40,150 nt of DNA from an uncultured Lachnospiraceae bacterium (lineage in GTDB: Bacteria; Bacillota; Clostridia; Lachnospirales; Lachnospiraceae): the NCBI GenBank assembly GCA_905203555.1, contig CAJKWK010000021.1, positions 1 to 40,150 of the forward strand, given 5' to 3'. Below the pieces are notes generated by a model. That model did no database searches and was not told the DNA's origin. It worked only from the letters and a program-made list of their open reading frames with translations. Positions 38,771 to 40,150 of the stretch are shown here, in pieces; the first letter of the stretch is position 1; the number at the start of each line of letters is the position of its first letter. Made by a program: the position numbers and the translations under genes.

Positions 38771-39610
38771 CTAAATTGTGTGAAAGCCTTTTCCGATGAT
38801 TTCACTTGTATTGGAAATCAGGATAAATGCAGTTGGCTCATTTGCTTTGATGTAATTTCGGAGTTTCATTGCCTGCGGGCGATTCAGAGCGGTGAAAATG
38901 ATGTATTTATCGTCACCGGAAAATGCGCCTTGTGCATTGCAGACGGTTGCGCTTCGGTGAAGTTCATTTGTGATATAATCGCAAATGGGCTCTGGATGAT
39001 CGCATACGACATTGAAATATTTTGAGAGGTTAAAACTTTCAATGAATGTATCAATCATAAAGGAACGGATTGCAAGTCCGAGGAAAGAGTATAATCCGGT
39101 TTCGATGTCGAATACAAAGCAGCCGGCAATGGTGATGATAATATCGGTTACAAGAAGTGCTTTTCCGATGTCAAAACTGGAATATTTTTTTAAAACCATA
39201 GCGATGATGTCGGTTCCACCGCTGGATGCACCGATATTAAATAGGATGGCGCTTCCGAGTGCCGGAAGAGCGATGGCAAAGCATAGTTCCAACATAGGTT
39301 GATCTGTCAGAGGGCCGTTCATAGGATAGATGCGCTCCAGTGCAGAAAGCATTACCGAAAGCAAGATACTGCAGTAAGCTGTTTTGGCGGCGAATTTGGT
39401 TCCGAGAATGATGAACCCAATGACAAGCAGAAGCATATTTGTGATGAATGTAAAATCACTGGCAGACATAAGACCGGCTTTGGCGATGAGGACTGCTAGA
39501 CCGGTGATTCCGCCGAATGTAAAGTTGTTGGTAAACTTAAAAAAGTAAATGCCAATGGCCATAACGATGGTACTAAATGTCAGTGCTGAAAAATATTTGA
39601 GTTTTTTCAT
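38771..39610 (-). CDS. YitT family membrane protein
   Basis: A 279-residue protein with five to six hydrophobic helices (about residues 8-170), including TFGGITGLAVLI and GSAILFNIGASSGGTDIIAMVL, the glycine-rich signatures of the YitT family. A soluble C-terminal DUF2179 domain (about 200-279) has NVVCDHPEPICDYITNEL and KYIIFTALNRPQAMKLRNYI. The function is unknown; the C-terminal domain resembles small ligand-binding folds. ATG 39610 follows GGAGG at a long spacing. It lies 34 nt after gloA and is probably cotranscribed with it. Confidence 0.92.
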   Translation of the reverse strand: MKKLKYFSALTFSTIVMAIGIYFFKFTNNFTFGGITGLAVLIAKAGLMSASDFTFITNMLLLVIGFIILGTKFAAKTAYCSILLSVMLSALERIYPMNGPLTDQPMLELCFAIALPALGSAILFNIGASSGGTDIIAMVLKKYSSFDIGKALLVTDIIITIAGCFVFDIETGLYSFLGLAIRSFMIDTFIESFNLSKYFNVVCDHPEPICDYITNELHRSATVCNAQGAFSGDDKYIIFTALNRPQAMKLRNYIKANEPTAFILISNTSEIIGKGFHTI

Positions 39611-39644
39611 TATAAATTAAGCCTCCGAAAGTACATTGTGAATA

Positions 39645-40013
39645 TTATTTAGAAGGTACGATTTCCAGCCAGTATCCGTCTGGATCTTCGATAAAATAAA
39701 TTCCCATGGCAGGGTTTTCAAAGCAGACACAGTTCATTTTTTTGTGCAATGCAAGTGCACTTTCGTAGTCATCTACGGTAAATGCAAGATGGATTTCATT
39801 GTCGCCAAGTTCATAGGGGCGGTCCATGTCGCGAAGCCAGGTGAGCTCTAAGAGATGAGGTGTTACATTGTCACCCAGATAAACAAGTTTGAAACTGCCG
39901 TCTTCTGCCTCTTTTGTTTTGGTGATGGTTAATCCAAGCGCTTTTTTATAAAAATCCAGCGATTTTTCCAAGTCGTATACATTTAAATTGTTGTGAGCAA
40001 AAGTAAATTTCAT
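39645..40013 (-). CDS. gloA: Glyoxalase I-like VOC metalloenzyme
   Basis: A 122-residue vicinal-oxygen-chelate protein. The four metal ligands expected for glyoxalase I are present: His7, Glu56, His75 and Glu117. LDFYKKALGLTI and FIEDPDGYWLEIVP are the family signatures. It probably isomerises the hemithioacetal of methylglyoxal and a low-molecular-weight thiol to a lactoyl-thiol. Many Clostridia lack glutathione, so the thiol partner may differ and the exact role is uncertain. ATG 40013 follows TAGGAGG. yitT lies 34 nt downstream. Confidence 0.88.
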   Translation of the reverse strand: MKFTFAHNNLNVYDLEKSLDFYKKALGLTITKTKEAEDGSFKLVYLGDNVTPHLLELTWLRDMDRPYELGDNEIHLAFTVDDYESALALHKKMNCVCFENPAMGIYFIEDPDGYWLEIVPSK

Positions 40014-40059
40014 TGTGTGGAATCCTCCTAAAATATGTGAATTTATAATTTTCGTAACG

Positions 40060-40065
40060 ATTATA
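40060..40065 (-). promoter_or_regulatory. Extended -10 promoter element of gloA-yitT
   Basis: On the minus strand TGC is followed by perfect TATAAT; no good -35 hexamer is found 16-18 nt upstream, as often with extended -10 promoters. Nothing else is recognised between 40066 and the window end. Confidence 0.55.
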
Positions 40066-40150
40066 GCAGATTCATTTCCAAATGCATAGTAGAACCTTGA
40101 GTTTCCGCAAAGTGTAATTGAAAAATGGATATGTCTGTCTAAAGCACCAA

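Noticed and set aside
1..40150. tRNA genes, CRISPR arrays, prophage or intact insertion sequence
   Set aside because: No cloverleaf-like sequences, regular spaced repeats, transposase or phage genes were recognised on either strand; only the nested repeat near 38.7 kb hints at mobile DNA.

Overview
The window looks like a chromosomal piece of a low-GC Gram-positive anaerobe of the class Clostridia, most likely family Lachnospiraceae (relatives of Mediterraneibacter/[Ruminococcus] gnavus, Dorea or Blautia). The basis is Firmicutes-type ribosomal and RNA polymerase genes with strong GGAGG ribosome binding sites, SpoVG, a GlgC/GlgD pair, a membrane pyrophosphatase of the Na+ type, an XpaC/TelA pair, and a wall-anchored GH95 fucosidase typical of mucin- and milk-glycan-using gut bacteria. 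The species cannot be fixed from the sequence alone. I saw no tRNA, rRNA, CRISPR array, prophage or intact insertion sequence.

Region 1 (1-4288) is an accessory-looking block. A Crp/Fnr-type regulator, cut by the window edge, is divergent from a tight four-gene operon: a DUF3100 membrane protein, a 148-residue four-helix membrane protein, a metal-dependent amidohydrolase/deaminase and a TSUP (TauE/SafE) permease. It reads as uptake, hydrolysis and export of an unidentified compound. An AI-2E family permease follows (4397-5548).

Region 2 (5567-19842) is the core transcription/translation block: rpmG-secE-nusG-rplK-rplA, then rplJ-rplL, then rpoB-rpoC. Two insertions break the usual order. A divergent PlsY-like acyltransferase and an MGDG-synthase-type glycosyltransferase lie between rplA and rplJ. 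A radical SAM protein of the TatD-linked kind lies between rplL and rpoB. Regulatory RNA is easy to see: a terminator hairpin with the next operon's promoter embedded in it, two copies of a candidate L1-binding leader, an L10 leader with its attenuator, and a folded rpoB leader.

Region 3 (19959-27414) holds a 1733-residue secreted, multidomain GH95 alpha-fucosidase with a sortase-like C-terminus, then hppA. A bidirectional terminator separates hppA from the next, convergent block.

Region 4 (27551-32354, minus strand) contains an atypical PRPP synthetase, a DnaI/DnaC-type helicase loader and a DnaD-type primosomal protein. They are transcribed from a promoter with a row of four same-direction DnaA-box-like 9-mers just upstream. 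This is the most attractive regulatory signal in the window, as it could couple initiator activity to helicase loading and nucleotide precursor supply. murC lies upstream.

Region 5 (32498-40150) has glgC-glgD-spoVG, an RluA-type pseudouridine synthase, an xpaC-telA operon, a 119-nt nested inverted repeat that could be a decorated terminator or a MITE-like relic, and a gloA-yitT pair on the minus strand.
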